Source: Marivita hallyeonensis | GTDB taxonomy: Bacteria > Pseudomonadota > Alphaproteobacteria > Rhodobacterales > Rhodobacteraceae | Direction of reading: 5' to 3' | NCBI RefSeq assembly: GCF_900129875.1 | Contig: NZ_FQXC01000002.1 | Coordinates: 496,001 to 560,000 of the forward strand | DNA length: 64,000 bases | Shown here: positions 35,156-43,770 of the stretch, in pieces | Numbering within the stretch: the stretch's first letter is position 1 | Layout: each line of letters opens with the position of its first letter | Notes under the pieces: generated by a model | What the model was told of the DNA's origin: nothing | What the model saw: only the letters and a program-made list of their open reading frames with translations | Databases searched by the model: none | Position numbers and translations under genes: made by a program

Positions 35156-36229
35156 TCACACCCGGACCATGACCTCGCCGCGCGCGATGAGGCGCGCCGT
35201 GCGCACGATACCGGCGGACTTGAAGTCCAGTTCACTGCCATTGCGAGCGAAATCGACGGTCACGTCCATTTGCCCCGTCGCATAGTCGATCGTGATGACG
35301 GACGGCCCGGTTGCCACGGGTTTCGCAATCCCGTCGGCGACGGTTCCCGGTGCCAAAGCACAGGCGGCAAGACATTGCGATCCGGTCACGGCAAGCGTCG
35401 GATGCGTTTTCCATGGCATGAAATACCGCGCGAGAAGATGCGCCTCGCCGGTGGGTGGCCCGATCAGACCGATCTTTGGCACAACCGATTTGCTGACGTC
35501 GCCGAACCCCATCAGATGCCCGGCCTGAAGACGCAATGTCTCCATCCGTTCAAAAAGCGCGGTATTGTCATCAAGGGCGGCTTTCGATTCCTGTCCTGTC
35601 AGTCCGAAATCTGCGAGGCGTCCGATCATCATCGGCATGGCAACATCGATGCATGTCACTCCAACCCCGTCGATCACATCAATCGCGCGCCCGGTTGGAA
35701 ACATCGTGCCGGTCTTTGAGCCGACGACCCCAAGAAAATTCAGTGCGACGGGGGCGGCAGTTCCGGGAACGCCGTCGATTTCCGTATCACCTGCGTAAAG
35801 CACCTCGCGATCTGGGGTCTGGACGATGGCTTCGACGAGGGCACCGGTGTTCACCGCGCGGATGCGCACGGGCGTTGTCCCGCTTTGCGCCGGCACCATG
35901 CCCATTTCGATGGCGGCCGGCCCGACGCCGACAAGGATATTGCCGCATGTGGGTCCGTAATCGACCTCTAGCTCTGTCGGTGAGACCTGCGCGAAGAAGT
36001 AGTCGACATCGGCGCCGTCTTCTTCCGAGGGACTCAGCATCGCTACCTTGGTGGTCACGGCATCACCTCCGCCGATGCCATCGATGTTGCGCGGGTTTCC
36101 GGCACCGATCACTTGCAGAAGGACGCTTGTCAGTGCGTCTCGATCCTCTGGCAGATCCGCGCGGTTGAAGTATGGCCCCCGCGATGTGCCGCCACGCAGG
36201 AAATGAAACGGGATCGAGCGTTGTGTCAT
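35156..36229 (-). CDS. PrpF-family isomerase, second GalD/PrpF homologue
   Basis: The 357-aa protein has the PrpF fold signatures FHFLRGGTSRGPYFNRADLP, NPRNIDGIGGGDAVTTKVAM, GPTCGNILVGVGPAAIEMG, TEIDGVPGTAAPVALNFLG and GTMFPTGRAIDVIDGVGVTC. PrpF proteins shift double bonds in unsaturated tricarboxylates (trans-aconitate, methylaconitate, oxalomesaconate). It is clearly divergent from the galD product at 28.9 kb; for example, the HRCHASIG motif is replaced by WKTHPTLAV. It therefore probably acts on a different substrate. It overlaps the isopropylmalate-dehydrogenase-like gene by 4 bases. Confidence 0.87.
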   Translation of the reverse strand: MTQRSIPFHFLRGGTSRGPYFNRADLPEDRDALTSVLLQVIGAGNPRNIDGIGGGDAVTTKVAMLSPSEEDGADVDYFFAQVSPTELEVDYGPTCGNILVGVGPAAIEMGMVPAQSGTTPVRIRAVNTGALVEAIVQTPDREVLYAGDTEIDGVPGTAAPVALNFLGVVGSKTGTMFPTGRAIDVIDGVGVTCIDVAMPMMIGRLADFGLTGQESKAALDDNTALFERMETLRLQAGHLMGFGDVSKSVVPKIGLIGPPTGEAHLLARYFMPWKTHPTLAVTGSQCLAACALAPGTVADGIAKPVATGPSVITIDYATGQMDVTVDFARNGSELDFKSAGIVRTARLIARGEVMVRV

Positions 36230-37287
36230 ATTGGTCCGTCCGAAATATGGGAAAGAATGGCGGCGGTCATCTCGCTTGTCCGAGCTGTCCCTCGAAGGTC
36301 AGGCGTCCGCGTTTCGCTCCGGGACAGCGCGGCATCCAGAGCCGCTTGGATGAGGCGCGCCGCCGCAGGGTGTCCCAGATGGTCCAGCAACATGGCGGCG
36401 GATCCGATCAGCGATGCCGGGTTCGCAATATCCTGACCGGCAAGGTCCGGCGCTGAGCCGTGCTGTGCCTGAGCAACTGCGTGCCCGGTGCCGTGATTGA
36501 GCGAAGCCGCCAGACCCAAGCCCCCGGCAAGCTCTGAGGCGAGGTCGGACAGAATATCCCCGTACATGTTGGTGGCGATCACCACGTCAAAGCGCGACGG
36601 GTCCCGCACGAACAGCGCCGCAGCGGCGTCGATCAACACCTCTTCGGTCTCGATTTCGGGAAAGCCTTTTGCAACGTCCCGCACGGTGTCGAGGAACAGA
36701 CCGTCGGACTGGCGCAGCACGTTGGCCTTGTGAATGACCGCAACGCGCTTGGCTGTTCGGCGCATCGCCAGGGCATAGCCGGTTTCGGCGATGGCGCGAG
36801 AGTTGGCTTCGGTGATCCTGCGCATGGACAGGGCCACGCCGGGCACCGGCATGAATTCCGCCGGTCCGTGCTCCATGTTCCGATCGGCATAGAAGCCTTC
36901 GAGGTTTTCGCGCACGATGACCATATCGACGGCCTGCCCGGTTGGCGTCGCCACCGCCGGGTGGCTTCGGGCCGGGCGGATATTGGCATGCAGGTTGAGC
37001 GCCTTGCGCAAGACACCGGAAGGGTTCAACCCGCCCTCGCTGATTGGCGGATAGGCATTGTGCGACACCGGTCCCAGGATCACCCCGTCCGCAGCCTTTG
37101 CCCGCGCAATCACATCTTCGGGAATGGTCGTTCCGTACCGTTCTAGGGCATCGAAGCCGATCTCGGCCTCTGAAATGGAGACTTCCACATCGCTCGCGTC
37201 ACAGGCGGCGCGCACCAAGTCGCACGTCGCCCGGGTGATTTCGGGACCAATCCCATCACCTGCCAGCGCAAGCAGATGCAGCGTCAT
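36226..37287 (-). CDS. Isocitrate/isopropylmalate dehydrogenase family enzyme
   Basis: The 353-aa protein starts MTLHLLALAGDGIGPEITRA and has the decarboxylating-dehydrogenase landmarks. These are RPARSHPAV (substrate Arg), VIVRENLEGFYADRN, the Tyr in TGYALAMRRT, the catalytic Lys in VAVIHKANVLRQSDGLF, the metal-binding Asp residues in VIATNMYGDILSDLASEL, and HGSAPDLAG. Such enzymes oxidise and decarboxylate 2-hydroxy-3-carboxy acids (isopropylmalate, tartrate, homoisocitrate). Leucine synthesis is unlikely as a role because the gene is embedded between TctAB and PrpF genes with ATGA overlaps at both ends. The substrate is probably the imported tricarboxylate or its derivative. Confidence 0.88.
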   Translation of the reverse strand: MTLHLLALAGDGIGPEITRATCDLVRAACDASDVEVSISEAEIGFDALERYGTTIPEDVIARAKAADGVILGPVSHNAYPPISEGGLNPSGVLRKALNLHANIRPARSHPAVATPTGQAVDMVIVRENLEGFYADRNMEHGPAEFMPVPGVALSMRRITEANSRAIAETGYALAMRRTAKRVAVIHKANVLRQSDGLFLDTVRDVAKGFPEIETEEVLIDAAAALFVRDPSRFDVVIATNMYGDILSDLASELAGGLGLAASLNHGTGHAVAQAQHGSAPDLAGQDIANPASLIGSAAMLLDHLGHPAAARLIQAALDAALSRSETRTPDLRGTARTSEMTAAILSHISDGPI

Positions 37288-39299
37288 GTGAGCGGCCAGG
37301 GAAGATCAACGACGTCTTGCAGCAGGCCGGGAGGGAAATCACGCCCAAGCGTACCGCCAAGGAAGATCAGAACGCCCACACCGGCAGCGGTCAGGATGGA
37401 CGCCCGCACCCAGCTGATGCCCGCGCGCAGTCGCAGGAAGCTCATCAAGAAGACGGCCAAGGCCAGCACAAAGCCAATAAGCGCGGACAACGCCAGAAGG
37501 AAAGCGAACCAAGACAGCGTCGCCCAAAGCCCGTGCGGTGCCGCCGCGTCGTCACCCCCCGCTTCCAGGTCAGCGAAGACCGGGTCTGTTTCGGGCACCC
37601 GCATCATGCGGATCAGCAAGGCCGCACAGGCGATCAGCGTGACGATGCCGATGGTGACGGGGAAGATCTTGTCGCGCAGAACTGTGATCGTCGACGCATC
37701 GAGGACCGCGATGGCGACGTAGGCGGTCACGGCCAGAAGGAAGATGAGCGGCGCGCGCTTCGATCCGGTGGGGGGGCGGCTGTCGCCAAGGATGTGCTTG
37801 CCCTGACGGAGGCCGATGACGACCGAGATCACCAGAAGGATCAGGATGCCGATGGACACGGGTGAAAAGATGTACTCCATCCCCTGCCAGAAATCGCGGC
37901 GGAACTGGATGCGCCCGATCTGGACCGCCTGATTGGCAAAGCTCTCGGCCTGCGAGGACAGCACGAAACCGATGAGAAACGCAGGCCGCGACCACTCGAA
38001 CCGGCGCAGGAAGATGCCAAGACACCCGATAAGGAGCAGCATCGCGAGGTCCATCAGCGACTGGCTCGACTGGAATGCGGCAAAGGCGATCAGCATGAAA
38101 AGGAAGGGCGCGACAAGCGTGAAGCGGATCGTCGTGATCCGCGCGATCTGACCGGACAGCAGGATGCAGAGCGCGGCACCGAACACGTTGGCAAGCGCGA
38201 GTGACCAGACGATGGTGTACGTGATGTCGAGGTTGTTCCGCACCATGTGCGGGCCGGGATCATAACCCAGAAGCGCGATGCCGCCGAGGAAGACCGCCAT
38301 CGAACCTGACCCGGGAATGCCGAAGATCAGCGTCGGCACAAGGCCCCCTCCCTCTTTTGCGTTGTTCGAACTCTCCGGCCCGATCACGCCGCGGATGTCG
38401 CCCTTGCCGAATTGCGATTTGTCCTTGGCCGATTGCACGGTGAAGCCGTAGGCGATCCAGTCCACGACAGACCCGCCGAGACCCGGAATGACACCGACCA
38501 CGACACCGATGGCGGCGGATCGGACCGACAGCCAGATATTGGCGAACCAGTCCTTGATCCCGCGCATCCAGCCCGAACCAAGCCCACCGGTTTTGGAAAT
38601 CGCCCGATCCTGCCGCAACAGCGCGACGATCTCGGGGATGGCAAAGATGCCAAGGCCAACGATGACCAGTTTGATACCCTCGGTCAGGTAGGGAATGTCG
38701 TAGGTCGCCATGCGTAGCGAACCTGAAGCGTCGGATTCACCAATCGTGCCGACCATGAGGCCTAGACCGGCCGCCGCAACGCCCTTGAGCGGGACGCGTC
38801 CTGCCAGAATGGCCACCATCGACAGACCGAGGAGTGTCACCATCAGCATTTCCGGCGTGCCAAAGGCGAGGATGAGCGGGCGCGCGATCAGAATGAAGAA
38901 CGTCAGGACAATCGCGCCCAGAAGGCCGCCGAACAGCGACGCAATGAAGGCGGCAGAGAGCGCGCGTGCAGCCTCCCCTTTCTTGGCGAGCGGAAAACCG
39001 TCAAGCACCGTGGCTTGACTGGCCGTCGATCCCGGTATCCCAAGGAGGACAGAGGCGAAGGTGTCTGAGGTCGGAACCACGGCAATGAGACCGACCATCA
39101 GGGCCAGACCCGAAACCGGGTCCATGCCAAAGATAAAGGGCAGAACCAGCGACAGGCCCGCGATGCCACCCAGTCCGGGAAAGATCCCGACCGAGAGGCC
39201 AAGAAGCACACCCAGCATCAGGAATGCGATCTGCTGCGGTTGGAGGATAAGCGAAAACGCTTCGCCAAGCGCCGGTAGCGCTGTCGCCAAAAGGTCCAT
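37284..39299 (-). CDS. Tripartite tricarboxylate transporter, TctA-TctB fusion
   Basis: This 671-aa membrane protein combines the large TctA subunit (residues about 1-500) with a C-terminal TctB-like part of four hydrophobic helices (about 520-671). TctA signatures are GIFPGLGGIAGLSLVLPFIF, GIPGSTASQATVLDGFPLAK, GVIPGLGGSVVDWIAYGFTV, GPESSNNAKEGGGLVPTLIF and GIPGSGSMAVFLGG. These transporters import citrate-like acids with sodium or proton coupling, guided by a TctC binding protein. Usually TctA and TctB are separate genes; no separate tctB is present here. ATG 39299 follows AGGACCCGTG. It overlaps the dehydrogenase gene by 4 bases. Confidence 0.9.
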   Translation of the reverse strand: MDLLATALPALGEAFSLILQPQQIAFLMLGVLLGLSVGIFPGLGGIAGLSLVLPFIFGMDPVSGLALMVGLIAVVPTSDTFASVLLGIPGSTASQATVLDGFPLAKKGEAARALSAAFIASLFGGLLGAIVLTFFILIARPLILAFGTPEMLMVTLLGLSMVAILAGRVPLKGVAAAGLGLMVGTIGESDASGSLRMATYDIPYLTEGIKLVIVGLGIFAIPEIVALLRQDRAISKTGGLGSGWMRGIKDWFANIWLSVRSAAIGVVVGVIPGLGGSVVDWIAYGFTVQSAKDKSQFGKGDIRGVIGPESSNNAKEGGGLVPTLIFGIPGSGSMAVFLGGIALLGYDPGPHMVRNNLDITYTIVWSLALANVFGAALCILLSGQIARITTIRFTLVAPFLFMLIAFAAFQSSQSLMDLAMLLLIGCLGIFLRRFEWSRPAFLIGFVLSSQAESFANQAVQIGRIQFRRDFWQGMEYIFSPVSIGILILLVISVVIGLRQGKHILGDSRPPTGSKRAPLIFLLAVTAYVAIAVLDASTITVLRDKIFPVTIGIVTLIACAALLIRMMRVPETDPVFADLEAGGDDAAAPHGLWATLSWFAFLLALSALIGFVLALAVFLMSFLRLRAGISWVRASILTAAGVGVLIFLGGTLGRDFPPGLLQDVVDLPWPLT

Positions 39300-39331
39300 C
39301 ACGGGTCCTGTCGATAAAGGGAAAGCCTAAA

Positions 39332-39359
39332 GGGCCCTGCCGGATCACCGGCAAGGCCC
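39332..39359 (-). terminator. Hairpin between tctC and tctAB, probable attenuator
   Basis: GGGCCCTGCCGG (39332-39343) and CCGGCAAGGCCC (39348-39359) form a 12-bp stem with one G-U pair on the minus-strand RNA, a four-base loop, and a short TTT after it. It lies in the 68-base gap between the binding-protein gene and the permease gene. Partial termination here would raise TctC over TctAB, as usual for binding-protein transporters. Confidence 0.7.
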
Positions 39360-39367
39360 GGCATGTG

Positions 39368-40480
39368 TCACTCCAGAGTGACGCCGTAGCTTTCTTCGAG
39401 CCAGTTCACGACAAAGGCGCGCGCTTCTTCCGGCACCTGTGTTCCCAACTGGAATGCAGCCTTGGCACCATCGCGGGTCATCTGCGGATAGACACCAAGC
39501 GTTTTCTCGGCCAGCGTGTCGAAGTCATCCCGCGCGATGATATCATCAAAGGCCTGCGAGAAGGTTTCCACAACATCCGCCGAGGCGCTTCCGGGAAGGA
39601 ACACCATCTTCTGCGCCGGGAAGCCCGCGATGAAGAACGCCTTCCACGCGTCCCAGGCATCGCCTTCTGTGGCACAGGCCGGTGTCGCTTCGCACACTTC
39701 CTTGAAGGACGGAATGTCCGGGAAGGTCGGGTCGCGCACGATGTTGCCCGCGTTGTCTAGCGCGCCCCATGTCATCATCGGGACGGCCAGACCTTCATCG
39801 ACCATCGGCTGAACCGAACGCAGATAGGCCGAGGATGTCTGGTAGTCGATATTCGCCTCACCGCGTTCGAACATGAGACGGCCGTCGCCGCGCCCCTCGA
39901 TACCGAAGACCGGCTCGACATTCATACCCAGCATTTCCCACGCGAGGTTGGCAACGAGGTCAAGCCGTGTCGCCCCCTGGCTGCCCCAGATGTAGTCGGT
40001 ACCTTGCAGGCCCGTTGCATCCAGACCATCCATCTTCGCCGCTTCGTCAGGCGGGAGGTAAGCCACACCGCCGGTGCCCGAGGCAAGCACCACCTGCCAG
40101 TCATTGTATTCGTAGCGCACACGCGGATCGCCCAGAAGATACGGGAACTGCGTCGATCCCGAAGTGCCGAAAATCAGCGTGCCGTCATCGGTTGTCTGTT
40201 CCTGGAACCAATTCGCGCCGGTGGTGGATCCGGCACCGGGACGATAGCGTACGACAACCGTCGGGTTGCCCGGCAACGCTTCGGACAAAAGCGGCGCGTA
40301 GAAATTGGCCCAGCGCGCCGACCCGCCCGATTCCGAGAACGGGATCACGAATTCGATGGTTTGGCCTTCGTAGTTGACGCCGCCGTGGCTGCCGGCCGTT
40401 GCGGTTGTCGCCAAGGCCAGGGTCGCTGCGCCCACGAGGGCGGCTTGCGCCGTGTGGCGCAGAGTTGTCTTGTCAGTCAT
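39368..40480 (-). CDS. Tripartite tricarboxylate transporter substrate-binding protein (TctC/Bug)
   Basis: The 370-aa protein has a signal peptide (LRHTAQAALVGAATLALATT, ending near TATAGS) and the TctC/Bug fold. Features are INYEGQTIEF-like start (seen as VNYEGQTIEFVIPFSESGGS), VVVRYRPGAGSTTGANWF and MMTWGALDNAG. It is longer than typical Bug proteins (about 320 aa) and contains two cysteines in SFKEVCEATPACATEG. It should bind a carboxylate in the periplasm and deliver it to the TctAB fusion. It is the first gene of the minus-strand operon and is divergent from tctD, with a GGAGGAC ribosome binding site. Confidence 0.85.
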   Translation of the reverse strand: MTDKTTLRHTAQAALVGAATLALATTATAGSHGGVNYEGQTIEFVIPFSESGGSARWANFYAPLLSEALPGNPTVVVRYRPGAGSTTGANWFQEQTTDDGTLIFGTSGSTQFPYLLGDPRVRYEYNDWQVVLASGTGGVAYLPPDEAAKMDGLDATGLQGTDYIWGSQGATRLDLVANLAWEMLGMNVEPVFGIEGRGDGRLMFERGEANIDYQTSSAYLRSVQPMVDEGLAVPMMTWGALDNAGNIVRDPTFPDIPSFKEVCEATPACATEGDAWDAWKAFFIAGFPAQKMVFLPGSASADVVETFSQAFDDIIARDDFDTLAEKTLGVYPQMTRDGAKAAFQLGTQVPEEARAFVVNWLEESYGVTLE

Positions 40481-40582
40481 GTTGTCCTCCCAAAACCGCC
40501 GACCGCCCCCTCTGGACGTGTCGTACGGTCATCTCCGCGAGGCATATCTCCCCGCTTGATAACCATGGTGTGCCCTGCGAAC

Positions 40583-40599
40583 CTTGCGTCAAGCTTGCG
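40583..40599. promoter_or_regulatory. CTTGCG direct repeats, possible TctD site
   Basis: CTTGCG occurs at 40583-40588 and 40594-40599, 11 bases apart, in the divergent tctC-tctD interval. Direct repeats at one-turn spacing are the usual target of OmpR-type regulators such as TctD. The evidence is position and spacing only. Confidence 0.35.
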
Positions 40600-40621
40600 A
40601 AGCGGAAAGTGGAACACGCAA

Positions 40622-41296
40622 ATGCGCATCGTTTTGGTGGAGGACAACGCCAGTCTTGCCAAAGGCATCGCCTACCGGTTGCAGGACGCGGGCCATGCGG
40701 TGGATATGCTCGACGACGGGTTGCAGGCGTCAGATTTTCTGCGCGACGAACCGGCGGATCTGGTGATCCTCGACATCAACCTGCCGGGAATGGACGGGCT
40801 GGACGTGCTTCGCGGGATGCGTGACCGGGGCGATACACGGCCGGTTTTGCTGCTGACAGCACGGTCCGACACGGTGGACCGGGTGCGCGGACTGGATGCC
40901 GGGGCGGACGACTATCTGGTCAAGCCGTTCGAGATGGCAGAGCTTGAGGCCCGCGTGCGCGCCCTGTCGCGTCGCAGCCCGCAACCCTTTCGGAAGGAAC
41001 TGACCTTTGGCCGCCTGACGCTTGACCTCGATGCGCGTCAGGTGCTGGTCGATGGCGCGCCGCTGTCCCTGCCCCGACGCGAGGTCAGTCTGCTTGAAGC
41101 GCTCATCACGGCCGAGGGGCGCACGGTCCCTAAGGCGCAATTGCTGGAGCACACTTACGGCACCGGAAGCGATATCGAAGAAGCTGCGATCGAAGCGCAC
41201 CTGTCGCGCCTGCGCAAACGTCTGAAGCCCTACGGTGTCCGCATCAATGTCCAGCGCGGATTGGGCTACGCCATCGCCCCGGAGGCCGCGTCGTGA
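40622..41296 (+). CDS. tctD: TctD-like OmpR-family response regulator
   Basis: The 224-aa protein has a receiver domain (acidic pair in RIVLVEDNASLAKGIAYRL, phosphoacceptor Asp in LVILDINLPGMDGLDVLRGM, Thr/Lys in LLLTARSD and DYLVKPFEMAELEARV). A winged-helix DNA-binding domain follows, ending in SRLRKRLKPYGVRINVQRG and LGYAIA. It pairs with the kinase gene that overlaps its end by 4 bases. Divergence from tctC suggests it activates the Tct operon when the tricarboxylate is present, as TctD does in Salmonella. Confidence 0.9.
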   Translation: MRIVLVEDNASLAKGIAYRLQDAGHAVDMLDDGLQASDFLRDEPADLVILDINLPGMDGLDVLRGMRDRGDTRPVLLLTARSDTVDRVRGLDAGADDYLVKPFEMAELEARVRALSRRSPQPFRKELTFGRLTLDLDARQVLVDGAPLSLPRREVSLLEALITAEGRTVPKAQLLEHTYGTGSDIEEAAIEAHLSRLRKRLKPYGVRINVQRGLGYAIAPEAAS

Positions 41297-42669
41297 CGCT
41301 GTCGCTCCGCCTTCGGCTGACGCTGATCATTCTTCTGCCGCTTCTCGCCATCGGTACCGCGGTGGGGTTCTGGCAGGTCAGCAACGCCCGGGCGACCGCC
41401 GCGGATCTGTTCGACCGCAGCCTTTTGTCCGCAGCGCTCGCCATCTCGGCGGATGTGGAGCGCACGAATGGCAACGCGATCTCGCTGGAGACATCTGACA
41501 TTCTGGCCGACACCTCCGGAGGCCCGGTGTTCTACCACGTCTACGCCCCTGACGGCATCTACGTGCTGGGCTACGCGACACCACCGGTTCCAAGCTCTGG
41601 CACCTATGCGCCCGAGGCGGAGGTGATCTATTACGACGGTCGGTACCACAGCCGCGAAGTCCGCGTGCTTCGGTATCGGTCCGAGACGACTATCGACGGC
41701 GTGAGCGGCCTTTTCACCTATACCGTCTGGCAGGACGTTGCAGTGCGCAATGCGTTCGTCAGCGATCTTGTTCTGCGCACCTTTACGGTGATCGCGGTCC
41801 TGATCGGATCGGTCGCGCTTGTCGTGTGGTTCGGGGTCAGCCTCGGATTGCGCCCGCTTCTGGCATTGGAGGATGCCATATCGCGGCGCAGCTCGGACGA
41901 CCTGCGTCCGATCAAGCGCGCTGTCCCGCCGGAAACGGTGGGCCTTGTCACACGGCTGAATTCGCTGTTCCGGCAGGTCGAACAGGCGATGGAGACTCAA
42001 TCCACGCTGATCTCGAACGCCGCACACCAACTGCGCAACCCCATCGCAGGAGTGCTTGCCATGGCCGAGGCGGTTCACAGCGCGCCCACCGACGCGGCGG
42101 CGCGCGAGCGATCAACCGAAGTGCTCGAGGCCGCCCGGCGTGCCAGTGCTTTGGCCAACAAGCTTCTCACCCTCGAACGCGTACAGGCGGCACCGCCACA
42201 GGCCCTGCAATCGGAGGTCGACGTGACCGAGCTTGTCACGGAAACGGTGAAGGCCTTTCAAAGTCTGGTGGAAACGCGCGGCGTCGAACTGGTGTCCCGC
42301 GTACCAGACAGCGCTGCCACGGTCGTCGCGGACCGGGTGATGCTGGGAGAAGCGTTGGCCAACCTGATCGACAATGCCGTACAACACGGGGGACCCGAGC
42401 TGACCCGTATCGCGGTCTCGTTGGCATCAAAGGGAGATCACCTGGAGATTACCGTACAAGATAACGGCAAGGGTCTTGCCGCATCTGACGTCAGCACAGC
42501 GCTCGCACGGTTCGGGCAAGCCGGGCCAAGCGATGGCAGCGGTCTTGGCTTGTCGATCGCACATGCAGTGGCGCTTCGGCACGACGGCTCTCTGGACCTG
42601 CAGACAGACGGTCAGGGGTTGACCGTCGTGCTGCGTCTGCCGCTTGCCCACGCCGCCACCAAGACCTGA
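41293..42669 (+). CDS. tctE: TctE-like sensor histidine kinase
   Basis: The 458-aa membrane kinase starts with a GTG that overlaps the tctD stop (GTGA). It has a first membrane helix (LTLIILLPLLAIGTAVGFW), a periplasmic sensor of about 130 residues, and a second helix (FTVIAVLIGSVALVVWFGVS). The phosphoacceptor His is in STLISNAAHQLRNPIAGVLA, and ATPase motifs are NLIDNAVQHGG, VQDNGKGL and GSGLGLSIAHAVA. The layout and operon match TctE, which senses tricarboxylates in the periplasm. A short extra sensor motif GVSGLFTYTVWQD precedes the second helix. Confidence 0.88.
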   Translation: MTLSLRLRLTLIILLPLLAIGTAVGFWQVSNARATAADLFDRSLLSAALAISADVERTNGNAISLETSDILADTSGGPVFYHVYAPDGIYVLGYATPPVPSSGTYAPEAEVIYYDGRYHSREVRVLRYRSETTIDGVSGLFTYTVWQDVAVRNAFVSDLVLRTFTVIAVLIGSVALVVWFGVSLGLRPLLALEDAISRRSSDDLRPIKRAVPPETVGLVTRLNSLFRQVEQAMETQSTLISNAAHQLRNPIAGVLAMAEAVHSAPTDAAARERSTEVLEAARRASALANKLLTLERVQAAPPQALQSEVDVTELVTETVKAFQSLVETRGVELVSRVPDSAATVVADRVMLGEALANLIDNAVQHGGPELTRIAVSLASKGDHLEITVQDNGKGLAASDVSTALARFGQAGPSDGSGLGLSIAHAVALRHDGSLDLQTDGQGLTVVLRLPLAHAATKT

Positions 42670-42680
42670 ACACCGCATGG

Positions 42681-43754
42681 CTACGTGTCACCACGGTCCT
42701 TCGCGGCGCGCTCGTTGACTCCAAGTAGCCTTGCTGCAATCGGCGCCCCGGCGATGACGACGACGATCCGGGTCAAATGGTGCACAATGACAAACCCAAG
42801 GTCGGCCCCGGCCACAATCGCCAAAACCGTCATCTCGGCCTGCCCGCCCGGTGCAAAGGCAAGAAAGCTTTCGACCGGGGGCGCCAGACCCAGAACATAG
42901 GCGATCTCGGTAAATCCGGCTGCCAGCGCCGCCAGAAGAAGGACAAAAATCACACCCGCTGCAACGTCGCGGCGCAGCTCGAGCAACGTGACGCCGACAT
43001 AGCCGACACCAATGCCCATACCGATGAAGAACTGTGCGACAAGAATGGCCTCGGACGGCGGGCGCACGTGGATCAGACCTGACAGGGACAGAATAGCCGT
43101 GACAATCATCGGACCGAGGATCGACGCCCCGAAGAGGCCGATCTTCTCTCCGCCTTTCCAACCGACAAGGGCGGCAAGAACCATCAAGGCCAGTTCGCCC
43201 ATGGGCAAGGTAACCACCGGTGCGCCAATGGGGTTGTCCAGCGACACGCCGAAACCGGCGGTCAGGATGATCGGAGCCACGGTCACGATGATCAACACCC
43301 GCGTGGCGTGGATCAGTGACAAGGCACGCACGTCGCCGCCCGCTTCCTGGCCGAAGATCACCATGTCCTGCAAACCGCCAGGCATCGCGGCGTACCAGCT
43401 TGTTGCCCAGTCGAATTTGTACACCCGGCGGAAGAACGGCACGCCGATCAATCCGATGATGACAATGTAGAACGGGATCAATGCCACCGAGTAGGCCAGC
43501 TGCGGCAACCGAGCCAGCAAGTCCGGTGTGATAGACGCGCCAACGGCGACACCGAGGATCGTCCGCGCCGCGACGGAGATTTGCCCCATGCCACGCAGGC
43601 GCGCCCCGGCAAGGGCCGCGATCAGACACGCCAGCATCGGGCCGAACAGAAACGGCAGTGGCAATCCGGTTGCCCAGAAAGCTCCGGTTCCTGCAATCGC
43701 AAGACACACAGTCAGGATGCGGTCCCGCGCGGATGAAGACAATGAATGCAGCAT
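42681..43754 (-). CDS. AbrB-family membrane transporter
   Basis: The 357-aa protein has about 10 hydrophobic segments in two repeats, as in the AbrB (putative ammonia monooxygenase, DUF4150-type misnomer) family. Repeat motifs are GLPLPFLFGPMLACLIAALA, SYAAMPGG-like WYAAMPGGLQDMVIFGQEAG, and in the second half FLAFAPGGQAEMTVLAIVAG and FVIVHHLTRIVVVIAGAPI. The function of these proteins is not established; they are often near GntR regulators and carboxylate transport genes. I start at ATG 43754, with AGGA upstream. It is convergent with tctE and divergent from the GntR gene, sharing its promoter interval. Confidence 0.82.
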   Translation of the reverse strand: MLHSLSSSARDRILTVCLAIAGTGAFWATGLPLPFLFGPMLACLIAALAGARLRGMGQISVAARTILGVAVGASITPDLLARLPQLAYSVALIPFYIVIIGLIGVPFFRRVYKFDWATSWYAAMPGGLQDMVIFGQEAGGDVRALSLIHATRVLIIVTVAPIILTAGFGVSLDNPIGAPVVTLPMGELALMVLAALVGWKGGEKIGLFGASILGPMIVTAILSLSGLIHVRPPSEAILVAQFFIGMGIGVGYVGVTLLELRRDVAAGVIFVLLLAALAAGFTEIAYVLGLAPPVESFLAFAPGGQAEMTVLAIVAGADLGFVIVHHLTRIVVVIAGAPIAARLLGVNERAAKDRGDT

Positions 43755-43770
43755 CAAGAGGTGATCCTAT

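Noticed and set aside
36226-37287. Assignment as LeuB of leucine biosynthesis
   Set aside because: No leuC or leuD genes are nearby and the gene is translationally coupled to TctAB and PrpF genes; a catabolic paralogue is more likely.
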